Assembly: GCA_026786065.1 (NCBI GenBank)
Contig: JAJAYS010000126.1
Location: 1-13,937 of the forward strand
DNA: 13,937 nt
Origin: Polaromonas sp.
GTDB taxonomy: Bacteria; Pseudomonadota; Gammaproteobacteria; Burkholderiales; Burkholderiaceae_C
Direction: 5' to 3'
Under the pieces are notes generated by a model. It did no database searches. It worked only from the letters and a program-made list of their open reading frames with translations, and was not told the origin of the DNA. The translations under genes were made by a program, and so were the position numbers. Of the stretch, positions 8,105 through 13,937 are shown piece after piece. The stretch's first letter is position 1, and each line of letters begins with the position of its first letter.

Positions 8105-8558
8105 CGCCCCACCCGGCAGCGCGGTGCAGCCGGGCCGGTGAAGGGCCGGCAGGCCACGACGGCCCTAGTCGTTGTTATCAGGTGTTTCAGATTGGAGAAG
8201 TTGTCTCGTTCACTCGTGTCGCGAGCACCAGGTGGCGTTTCTTTCGCATCGGTCGCCCCCCGTGAATAGCGCTCGTTGTCGTACCGATTTACCCTCGCTG
8301 GCATTGATGGGGAGTCAATGGGCGGGCTTATTACGAGTGGTGGCATTTATCTGGATGCATGTCGGATCAGACCAAGACCGAAAGGACTCTTTATGAGTGG
8401 ATTTATTTTGAAAATTAAACGAGGTCAAAATTAAACAGTGAATTAAACATTGTCAGATTCCAATTAAATTTGCATCCCACAACCCGTAACCCGCCCATCA
8501 CCCAACCCGATTCGCTGCCTCCTGCCGGATATCCGCTTGAACGTGGCGTTGCCTTGCG
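8105..8558. other. Intergenic stretch without a gene, AT-rich in its second half
   Basis: No ORF here has family resemblance or a ribosome site; the longest (74 codons at 8172-8396) has no recognisable motif. The part 8385-8470 is clearly AT-rich against the local background and contains three ATTAAAC motifs (8414, 8430, 8442) and GTCAGATTCCAATTAAA (8452-8468). It looks like imported or decayed sequence next to the insertion element. Confidence 0.5.
8452..8469 (+). repeat. Direct repeat GTCAGATTCCAATT, left copy
   Basis: GTCAGATTCCAATTAAAT recurs as GTCAGATTCCAATTGAAA at 10023-10040 in the same orientation. The pair brackets the IS and its neighbouring MITE. No tetranucleotide duplication or transposase typical of an element with these ends was found. 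Confidence 0.5.
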
Positions 8559-8630
8559 TTAAGGATGGTCTGAATAACTCACCGCGCCATCGAGTAGCGG
8601 GTCGTTAATTTTCAAGCGATGGAATTCCAC

Positions 8631-8657
8631 GCGCAGTTCGCGCAGTTCGCGCAGTTA
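8631..8657 (+). repeat. 9-bp tandem repeat, three units
   Basis: GCGCAGTTC, GCGCAGTTC, GCGCAGTTA in tandem. It lies inside the IS, between its left inverted repeat and the transposase stop. Confidence 0.8.
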
Positions 8658-8727
8658 TCGTCGTTTTTTGCGCCCACCCGGCCCTTCTTCGCCTCTTGCA
8701 GGGCCTCTGCCGCGCTTTTGTGCGCAC

Positions 8728-9689
8728 TCATGCCCCGGCCTCCATCAACTTGCCATGCGCCATCCACAGATTGGACAGCGCAAACACAGTGAAGAGCTGC
8801 GCCGTGTTCTTCTTCAAGCCGCGATAGCGCACCTTGACAAATCCGAACTGGCGCTTGATTACGCGAAACGGGTGCTCCACTTTGGCCCGCACACCGGCCT
8901 TGAGCTTTTCGGCCTGGTCGATCAGGGCGTCAGCCTCGTTGTCCTTGTCCAGCGCGCGGCGCTTGCCCGGTCGCATGGCTATGTGCTGGAGCACGTGTGC
9001 TTTGCTATCTGGACGCCTCTCTATCCCTTGATAGCCAGCATCACCAAAGGCCAGCGACTCTTCGCCATGCAGCAAGGTGTTCGCTTGTGCGATGTCGCTG
9101 ATGTGGCCCGATGTGCCGCGTACGGTGTGCACCAGCCCGGTACTTCAGCATCGGCGCCGATGTGCGCCTTCATGCCGAAATACCACTGATTGCCCTTTTT
9201 GCTCGAGTGCATCTCGGGGTCGCGTGCCTTATCTTTGTTCTTGGTGGAGGTGGGCGCTGCAATCAGGGTGGCGTCCACGACCGTGCCGGTCTTGAGCAGC
9301 AAGCCGCGCTGGCTCAAGAGCTCGTTGACGGTCAGGAGGATTTGCTCGGCCAGTTTGTGCTTCTCCAGCCGGCGGCGAAAGCGCAGGATGGTGCTCTCAT
9401 CGGGCAGGCGGGCAAACTCTTCAAGCTGGGCAAACTCACGGTGTAGCGGGGTGTCGAAGAAGGCCTCTTCCATGGCGGGGTCGGACAGCGTGAACCATTG
9501 CTGCATGAAGTGGATGCCCAGCATGGTTTGCAATGAAAAAGGTGGCCTGCCGGTGCGACCTTGCGGGTAGTACGGGGCAATGAGGGCCACCAGCTCGGCC
9601 CACGGCACGACTTCCTCCATCTGCTCGAGGAACTCGCGCTTGCGGGTTTTCTTGAGGTCGAGATTGAGGTCCAAGGCGGCTTGTTTCAT
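8728..9689 (-). pseudogene. IS5-family DDE transposase, frameshifted
   Basis: ATG 9689 opens KQAALDLNLDLKKTRKREFL, the usual start of this group, then LVALIAPYYPQGRTGRPPF, HFMQQWFTLSDPAMEE and the first catalytic Asp D139 in VVDATLIAAPTS. At 9141-9143, after GMKAHIGADAEV, the frame moves and continues as GLVHTVRGTSGHISD, with the second Asp in FGDAGYQG and the Glu in RAKVEHPFRVIKRQFGF, ending at 8728. The joined product would be about 320 aa, normal for IS5. One base seems to be missing. IS5-group enzymes are normally single ORFs, so programmed frameshifting is unlikely. Confidence 0.88.
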
Positions 9690-9771
9690 GCTATCTATTT
9701 TATAGCGCAACGAGGTTTCCGTGGCTAAACTTCTTGCATAAACTCATTGGAGTTATGCAGAGAGTCCTTAA

Positions 9772-9932
9772 GTGTCCCTCTGCATAACTCCCTGCGGGCT
9801 GTGATCACGCGAGCTCGGGCGGTCCGCTGCGTTGTTTTTATTGCCAATAGCGGGGCGATTGGCAAGAAAAGCCGCCTTGCGGGCCCTCCCGATCCGCGTG
9901 CCACAGCGCCGCCAGAGTTATGCAGAGGGTCC
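9772..9932. mobile_element. MITE-like 161-bp palindromic element with the IS inverted repeats
   Basis: Left end GTGTCCCTCTGCATAACTC (9772-9790); right end, read inward, GGACCCTCTGCATAACTC (9932-9915). These match the ends of the neighbouring IS (shared CTCTGCATAACTC). Almost the whole interior is one imperfect hairpin: arms 9799-9848 and 9858-9905, meeting at TTGCCAAT/ATTGGCAA around a 9-base loop. TTAA lies on both sides (9768-9771, shared with the IS, and 9933-9936). It has no coding capacity. It is most likely a non-autonomous element moved by an IS5-type transposase. Confidence 0.72.
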
Positions 9933-9950
9933 TTAAGAACATCAGTGAAT

Positions 9951-9992
9951 GCTTCGGTCCGCGGATCAGGCAATAAAGAGATTGACCGAAGC
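9951..9992. repeat. Inverted repeat GCTTCGGTC/GACCGAAGC
   Basis: Perfect 9-bp arms at 9951-9959 and 9984-9992 with a 24-base spacer, in the non-coding gap between the MITE and the next gene. The spacer is long for a terminator and no T-run follows. Possible operator or remnant of an element end. Confidence 0.45.
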
Positions 9993-10022
9993 GAGGGGCA
10001 TAAACCCTGGGAGTTAATCGTG

Positions 10023-10040
10023 GTCAGATTCCAATTGAAA
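10023..10040 (+). repeat. Direct repeat GTCAGATTCCAATT, right copy
   Basis: GTCAGATTCCAATTGAAA, same orientation as the copy at 8452-8469. Together they bracket the IS plus MITE strip. Confidence 0.5.
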
Positions 10041-10163
10041 CCTAAATTAACCGGAGTCGAACCCCAATCAATCGCGTCACACCCGAACGACTTAACCCTC
10101 GCCAACGCCTGATCGCTGCGGGCTGCCCTCCAGCCCCGCCAGGCGCACTACACAAGGCCTTCC

Positions 10164-11117
10164 ATGCAGTTCATCGACGCAGCCGAAACCGCCCGCCGCC
10201 TGCCCTACCCGGCGCTGATCGCCGCCCTTGCGCGCGGCCTGCAGCAACCCATCGTGTCGCCGGCCCGCAGCCACTTTCAGCCCAACAGCGATGCCAGCGC
10301 GGTGCTGGTGATGAGCGCCTGGCAGCCGGGCGGCCTCTTTGGTTGCAAGATCGTGTCGATCTGGCCGGGCAACAACGCCATCGGCAAGCCAGCGGTTTCT
10401 GCAGCCTACGTGGCAATGTCGTGCGAAGACGGTTCGGTGCTGGCGCTGATCGACGGCACCGAATTGACGCTGCGGCGCACCGCCGCCGCCGCCGCGCTGG
10501 CTGCGCACAAGCTGGCCCGCCCGGCCAGCCAGCGTTTGGTGGTGCTGGGCTGCGGCGCGCTGGCGCTGCCGATGGTCGAGGCGCACCGGGCGGTGTTCGC
10601 GCTGTCCGACGTGGTGATCTGGGGCCGGCAGCTTGCCAAGGCGCAGGCCGTCGTCGATACGCTGGCGCGTGCGGGCATTGCGGCGCGGGCCGAAAGTGAT
10701 CTGCAGCGGGCGCTGGCCGAAGCCGACATCGCGGTCGCCGTGACGACCGCCACCCAGGCCTTCATCCCGCCTGCCTGGGTCCGCCCCGGCACGCACCTCG
10801 GCCTGGTCGGCGCGTTTACGCTGGAGATGGCCGAAGCCGAGCCGGCGCTGCTGGTGGGCGCGCGGCTGTTTGCCGACAACCGGGAGGCGGTGCTGCAAAA
10901 AGGCGGCGAGGTGCTGCAGGCGCTGCAGCGCGGGCTGATCCTTGAGTCCGACATCCGCGCCGAGCTGGCCGAACTGGTCGATGCGGCGCGCCCTGCAGCC
11001 GGCCGGCTGACCGACAGCGATGTGACGGTGTTCAAGTCGGTCGGCTTCGCGGCGCTGGACCTGATTGCCGCCGATCTGGTGCTGCAGCGCGCCCCGGACG
11101 GATCGGACAAGTCTTAG
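10164..11117 (+). CDS. Ornithine cyclodeaminase/mu-crystallin family protein, probable delta1-pyrroline-2-carboxylate reductase
   Basis: 317 aa, cytoplasmic NAD(P)H-binding protein. Conserved Lys K62 in FGCKIVSIWPGN, substrate-binding LIDGTELTLRRTAA (96-108), Rossmann motif VVLGCGALALP (126-136), and C-terminal VTVFKSVGFAALDLIAADLV typical of the family. In true ornithine cyclodeaminases an Asp follows the Gly after the second beta-alpha unit; here the place reads LVGAFTLEMAEAE with no such Asp, as in the reductase branch that forms L-proline from pyrroline-2-carboxylate (trans-3-hydroxyproline or D-proline routes). AAGG lies six bases before ATG 10164. It stands alone downstream of the IS/MITE strip and could feed proline to PutA, but the two are not linked in an operon. 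The exact substrate is uncertain. Confidence 0.82.
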   Translation: MQFIDAAETARRLPYPALIAALARGLQQPIVSPARSHFQPNSDASAVLVMSAWQPGGLFGCKIVSIWPGNNAIGKPAVSAAYVAMSCEDGSVLALIDGTELTLRRTAAAAALAAHKLARPASQRLVVLGCGALALPMVEAHRAVFALSDVVIWGRQLAKAQAVVDTLARAGIAARAESDLQRALAEADIAVAVTTATQAFIPPAWVRPGTHLGLVGAFTLEMAEAEPALLVGARLFADNREAVLQKGGEVLQALQRGLILESDIRAELAELVDAARPAAGRLTDSDVTVFKSVGFAALDLIAADLVLQRAPDGSDKS

Positions 11118-11130
11118 CACCTTTGCTGTC

Positions 11131-11179
11131 GCTATATAATTTGTAGCTTATTACACCCGTATTCATTGGGCTGCAGCCT
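11131..11179 (+). repeat. 49-bp hairpin repeat, copy 5 (intergenic)
   Basis: GCTATATAATTTGTAGC (11131-11147), then a tail with CACCCGTATTCATTGGGCTG, nearly the same as the tail in copy 1 in putA. It lies 14 bp after the stop of the preceding gene and upstream of gshB. Confidence 0.8.
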
Positions 11180-11197
11180 TAAATAGCTCAAGAATAT

Positions 11198-11223
11198 GCC
11201 GCGCAGCAACGTTGCGGCGCGGC
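11198..11223. repeat. 26-bp near-perfect GC palindrome upstream of gshB
   Basis: It begins GCCGCGCAGCAAC and returns as its reverse complement around AACGTT; 12 of 13 base pairs match. It lies 58 bp before the gshB ATG. Candidate operator or mRNA hairpin; no poly-T follows, so a Rho-independent terminator is not supported. Confidence 0.5.
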
Positions 11224-11280
11224 GTGCCGCTTTGCACAACAATACGGCTTTTCCCGCCCGGTCACCCGAACCCCTCCGCC

Positions 11281-12237
11281 ATGAACCTTCTTTTTGTTGC
11301 CGATCCGCTGTCTTCCTTCAAGATCTACAAAGACAGCACCTTCGCGATGATGCGCGAGGCCCAAGCGCGCGGCCACCGCATCAGTGCCTGCGAGCCGCAG
11401 GACCTGAGCTGGCAGACCGGCGGCAAAGTGGTGACCCAGGTGCGCCACATCCGGCTGACTGGCGAGGCCGACAACTGGTTTGTGCCCGACACGAGCCGCG
11501 CCGGCGAGCGCCAGGCGCTGTGCGGCTTTGATGCGGTGCTGATGCGCAAAGACCCGCCGTTCGACGCCGAATACATCTACTGCACCCATTTGCTGGAACA
11601 GGCCGAGCGCGAGGGCGCCAGGGTGTTCAACAAACCCGAAGCGCTGCGCGACCACCCCGAAAAGCTGGCCATCATGGAGTTCGCCGCATTCAGCGGGCCG
11701 ACGCTGGTGACGCGCAGCGCGGCCGATGTCAAGCGCTTTCACGCCGAACACCGGGACATCATCCTGAAGCCACTCGACGGCATGGGCGGCACGGGCATTT
11801 TCCGGGTGAAAGACGACGCGCTCAACCTCGGCAGCATCATCGAAACCCTCAACAAAAACGGCGCGCAGAGCGTGATGGTGCAGAAGTTTTTGCCGGAAAT
11901 AGCCAAGGGCGACAAGCGCGTGCTGGTGATAGGCGGTGTGCCGGTGCCCTACGTGCTGGCGCGGATTCCGCAGGGCGGCGAGGTGCGCGGCAATCTGGCG
12001 GCCGGCGGGCTGGGCGTGGCCCAGACGCTGTCGCAGCGGGACCGCGAGATCGCCGAAAGCATAGGCCCGGTGCTGGCCGCACGCGGACTGCTGCTGGCCG
12101 GCATCGACGTGATCGGCGACAGCGTGACCGAGATCAACGTGACCAGCCCGACCTGCTTTCAGGAAATCTTCGATCAGACCGGCTGCGACGTTGCCGCGCT
12201 GTTCGTCGATGCGCTGGAGCGCGCGCTGGCCGGCTGA
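11281..12237 (+). CDS. gshB: Glutathione synthetase
   Basis: ATP-grasp ligase joining gamma-glutamylcysteine and glycine, the last step of glutathione synthesis, in the cytoplasm. 318 aa from ATG 11281, the usual length. N-terminal FVADPLSSFKIYKDSTFAMM, the RKDPPFDAEYIYCTHLLE motif, LKPLDGMGGTGIFRV with the glycine-rich ATP loop (166-172), KGDKRVLVIGG, and the metal/substrate end TEINVTSPTCFQEI with E284 and N286. An upstream in-frame extension to 11212 exists but crosses the palindrome and lacks family similarity, so ATG 11281 is preferred; its ribosome site is weak. There is no gshA next to it. Confidence 0.96.
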   Translation: MNLLFVADPLSSFKIYKDSTFAMMREAQARGHRISACEPQDLSWQTGGKVVTQVRHIRLTGEADNWFVPDTSRAGERQALCGFDAVLMRKDPPFDAEYIYCTHLLEQAEREGARVFNKPEALRDHPEKLAIMEFAAFSGPTLVTRSAADVKRFHAEHRDIILKPLDGMGGTGIFRVKDDALNLGSIIETLNKNGAQSVMVQKFLPEIAKGDKRVLVIGGVPVPYVLARIPQGGEVRGNLAAGGLGVAQTLSQRDREIAESIGPVLAARGLLLAGIDVIGDSVTEINVTSPTCFQEIFDQTGCDVAALFVDALERALAG

Positions 12238-12272
12238 TTCGGCTCATTCCATTTCAATTGCAATCCGGTTGT

Positions 12273-12296
12273 CATTGCGGCCCCCGAACCGCAATG
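12273..12296. repeat. Hairpin CATTGCGG/CCGCAATG between convergent genes
   Basis: Perfect 8-bp stem with an 8-base loop in the gap between gshB (+) and the amidotransferase (-). The sequence GTCATTGCGG ... CCGCAATGCATGG resembles a dispersed GTCATTGCG ... CGCAATCCATGG repeat known to me from many Proteobacteria. No T-run follows it; it might still end transcription of either gene. Confidence 0.45.
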
Positions 12297-12379
12297 CATG
12301 GTCGCAGCGGCGAGGACCGCATGAAGTCATGGATCCCACCGGATCGTGGTCCGGGGCAGGACTCCTCGAGTCCAAGATC

Positions 12380-13204
12380 TCAGGCGTCGCCGAGCGCGCC
12401 GTTCACAAACACCTTCAACTCACCCGGCGCGAGGGCGGTCCAGATTTCGTTGGTGGTCAGCGGCGCGGTCACCACCACGGCAACCCGGTCGTTCTGCCCG
12501 GCGTGGTCGGCAAAGTTGATGCTGAGGTCTTCGTCGGCGAGGCGGGCATGGGCAAACGGGTGGCGCCGCTCGACGTAATGCAGCTGGGGCGAAGCGGGGG
12601 CCCACAGCGCCTGGCCGTTACCGAGCAAAAAATTGAAGACGCCGTGCGGCGCGATCTGCGCGGCCAGCTCGCGCAGCGTCAGCGTCAGCTCTGGCACGCT
12701 CGGCAAGCTGGCGTGCGACTTGGCCAGCTCCTGCATGATCCAGCAGAAAGCGCGCTCGCTGTCGGTGGAGCCGACCGGCCTGAAACTGGCGTGCAGGCGC
12801 GGCGCGAAGTTTTTCAGGTCACCGTTGTGCGCAAACACCCAGTAGCGGCCCCACAGTTCGCGCACAAAGGGGTGGCAATTCTCCAGCGCAACCTGGCCCT
12901 GGGTTGCCTTGCGGATGTGCGAGATCACGTTGCGGCTTTTGATCGGGTAGCGCCGGATCAACTCGGCCACCGGCGAGTCGCAGGCCGGCTGGTGATCGAC
13001 GAAATGCCGCAGGCCCTTGTCGCCGAAAGCGGGATCGGCGGGGTCGGTGGGCGCTGCGTGGCCAGCGGGGTCCTGCCCCTCGAAAAACGCGATGCCCCAG
13101 CCGTCGGCATGCTGGTCGGTGCGGCCGCCGCGCTGCGCGAATCCGCGAAAGCTGAAGGTCACGTCGGTCGGCGTGTTGCAGTTCATGCCCAGCAGCTGGC
13201 ACAT
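12380..13204 (-). CDS. Class II glutamine amidotransferase (YafJ-like)
   Basis: 274 aa. ATG 13204 places Cys2 (MCQLLGMN) as N-terminal nucleophile after Met removal, which fixes the start; longer in-frame starts would bury it. Other family motifs: HADGWGIAF (32-40), SHIRKATQG (95-103), NCHPF (109-113), FAHNGDL (124-130) and GSTDSE (145-150), the glutamine-binding set. There is no synthase domain after the Ntn domain, as in YafJ and EgtC proteins, which hydrolyse gamma-glutamyl bonds; the native substrate is unknown. It lies 28 bp after the stop of the tautomerase gene, so the two probably share an mRNA. Confidence 0.9.
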   Translation of the reverse strand: MCQLLGMNCNTPTDVTFSFRGFAQRGGRTDQHADGWGIAFFEGQDPAGHAAPTDPADPAFGDKGLRHFVDHQPACDSPVAELIRRYPIKSRNVISHIRKATQGQVALENCHPFVRELWGRYWVFAHNGDLKNFAPRLHASFRPVGSTDSERAFCWIMQELAKSHASLPSVPELTLTLRELAAQIAPHGVFNFLLGNGQALWAPASPQLHYVERRHPFAHARLADEDLSINFADHAGQNDRVAVVVTAPLTTNEIWTALAPGELKVFVNGALGDA

Positions 13205-13232
13205 GGCGCGAAATGCTCCGGCTCCGAGGTGT

Positions 13233-13424
13233 TCAGCCGCGCGGCTCGGACCACAGCTTGCCGCCAGTGGCCCAGTTCTCGCGCTTGACATCGACGATCA
13301 GCACATCGACCGAGGCCGCCTCGCCGCCCAGCACCTCGACGCTGACGCGGGTGATGGCTTCGACCAGTTTTTTCTTTTGCTCGAGCGTGCGGCCTTCGAG
13401 CATTTCGACGTGGTAGGTGGGCAT
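13233..13424 (-). CDS. 4-oxalocrotonate tautomerase-family protein
   Basis: 63 aa from ATG 13424: PTYHVEMLEGRTLEQKKKLV, then EAITRVSVEVLGGEAASVDV, ending KRENWATGGKLWSEPRG. Pro1 (after Met removal) is the family's catalytic base; Arg in EGRT and Arg in KREN match the usual positively charged site residues. Length is typical (about 62). GGAAG lies nine bases before the ATG. Members tautomerise 2-hydroxymuconate-like dienols, but small homologues outside catechol operons have unknown roles; no such operon is seen here. First gene of a pair with the amidotransferase. Confidence 0.9.
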   Translation of the reverse strand: MPTYHVEMLEGRTLEQKKKLVEAITRVSVEVLGGEAASVDVLIVDVKRENWATGGKLWSEPRG

Positions 13425-13781
13425 GAGACGGGACTTCCGGTTGGCAGGGTGGTGCAAAAGGGGTGATTCCCTTTGATGATAGAAGCATTCCCCTGCCTCG
13501 CCCGATGCCTCTCGGGCCGCGTCGCCGCATCCCGGCTGGCCCGCAACCGCTCCGCTGCAGGTCTGCGCCGCACTGTCGGCTCCCGCTGACAGGGGCACGC
13601 GGTGCGCAGGCCTGCTCGGAGCGCCGCGAAATCGGTGAAATCAATGCGGACCCGCTCAGAAACTCAGGCCCGGCCAAGCCCCAGCCAAGCCCAGTCCGTT
13701 GCAGCATAGTCGACCCGCCAACGGCCGGCAGCCTGCGGCCTGAAGTCGGGATGCGGTCGCCCCAAGCAACTTCGAATCAAT
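13425..13781. other. Intergenic region between divergent genes, no gene seen
   Basis: About 357 bp of GC-rich sequence with no credible ORF. A small hairpin AAAGGG/CCCTTT (13457-13462 and 13469-13474) lies in the likely leader of the tautomerase gene. Promoters for both flanking genes must be here, but I cannot point to convincing -35/-10 boxes. Confidence 0.5.
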
Positions 13782-13937
13782 TTGTCCGACCATCCATCCT
13801 CATCTTTGTCGCTGCTGGCTGGCCGCAACTACCGTTGCCACTGCGGCCAGGCGGTTTTTTTCCGCAACAGCATCTGCCTGGCCTGCAACACGGCGCTCGG
13901 CTACGACTGCGAGCGCGGCACGCTGCTGTCGCTGGAG
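13782..13937 (+). CDS. Zinc-ribbon protein, N-terminal part (cut by window end)
   Basis: The frame reads SLLAGRNYRCHCGQAVFFRN, then SICLACNTALGYDCERGTLL, up to the edge. CxC and CxxC pairs form a zinc ribbon like that at the start of a family of putative zinc-binding metallopeptidases (zinc ribbon followed by a Peptidase_Mx-type domain), but the peptidase part would lie outside the window. There is no ATG in frame; the frame is open well upstream. TTG 13782 (giving SDHPSSSSLS first) or TTG 13806 are the candidate starts, neither with a clear ribosome site. Confidence 0.6.
   Translation, partial: MSDHPSSSLSLLAGRNYRCHCGQAVFFRNSICLACNTALGYDCERGTLLSLE

Larger units (their letters stand above)
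8563..9767 (-). mobile_element. IS5-family insertion sequence, about 1205 bp
   Basis: Ends are imperfect 18-bp terminal inverted repeats: left GGATGGTCTGAATAACTC (8563-8580); right, read inward, GGACTCTCTGCATAACTC (9767-9750); 14 of 18 match. Both ends are flanked by TTAA (8559-8562 and 9768-9771), a fit to the 4-bp YTAR target duplication of the IS5 group. The length is close to IS5 (about 1.2 kb). The enclosed transposase is frameshifted, so this copy is probably not self-mobile. Confidence 0.8.

Noticed and set aside
8172..8396. 74-codon ORF on + in the gap before the IS
   Set aside because: No family motif, no ribosome-binding site, runs into the AT-rich patch; composition fits chance.
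8668..9189. + strand ORF opposite the transposase
   Set aside because: Antisense to the transposase C-terminal half; no motif.
10046..10066. GGGGTTCGACTCCGG on the minus strand, like a tRNA T-arm
   Set aside because: The flanks do not form the five-pair T stem and no acceptor, D or anticodon arms are found; chance match.
12191..13288. Long + strand ORF of 365 codons opposite the amidotransferase
   Set aside because: It is antisense to a gene with clear catalytic motifs, and its translation shows no domain; high-GC shadow frame.

Overview
The window reads as chromosomal DNA of a high-GC betaproteobacterium, most likely a member of the Comamonadaceae (Polaromonas/Rhodoferax/Acidovorax-like). 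That assignment is an inference from the protein relatives I recognise, codon usage, and families of short palindromic repeats that I remember as common in that group; no search was run.

Layout: (1) 1-3253, a large putA (proline dehydrogenase plus glutamate-semialdehyde dehydrogenase) on +, with several in-frame segments that look derived from dispersed repeats and an apparent in-frame stop just upstream of its first usable ATG. (2) 3369-6324, a divergent nitric-oxide detoxification pair: hmp (flavohaemoglobin, -) and norR (sigma54-dependent NO sensor, +). The shared 187-bp gap holds a near-consensus sigma54 promoter facing hmp and two GT-N7-AC NorR-type sites upstream of it. (3) 6408-8008, two minus-strand genes: a small four-cysteine protein and a secreted metallophosphoesterase broken by a frameshift. 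(4) 8105-10160, an accessory strip: an AT-rich intergenic stretch, an IS5-family element with a frameshifted transposase, and, abutting it through a shared TTAA, a 161-bp long-palindrome MITE-like element with the same terminal inverted repeats. (5) 10164-12237, an ornithine-cyclodeaminase-family gene (probably a pyrroline-2-carboxylate reductase) and gshB (glutathione synthetase) on +. (6) 12380-13424, a minus-strand pair: a 4-oxalocrotonate-tautomerase-like gene and a class II glutamine amidotransferase. (7) The start of a zinc-ribbon protein runs off the right edge.

Functional links: hmp/norR form a self-contained NO-responsive circuit. PutA and the pyrroline-2-carboxylate reductase both touch L-proline (breakdown and formation), but they are 7 kb apart and not an operon. 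The rest is ordinary housekeeping or accessory content.

The most unusual feature is the density of short repeats, including five copies of one 49-bp hairpin repeat (three inside putA, one supplying a stop codon, one upstream of gshB), and a MITE that appears to be a passenger of its neighbouring IS. I see no defence system, CRISPR array, rRNA or tRNA.
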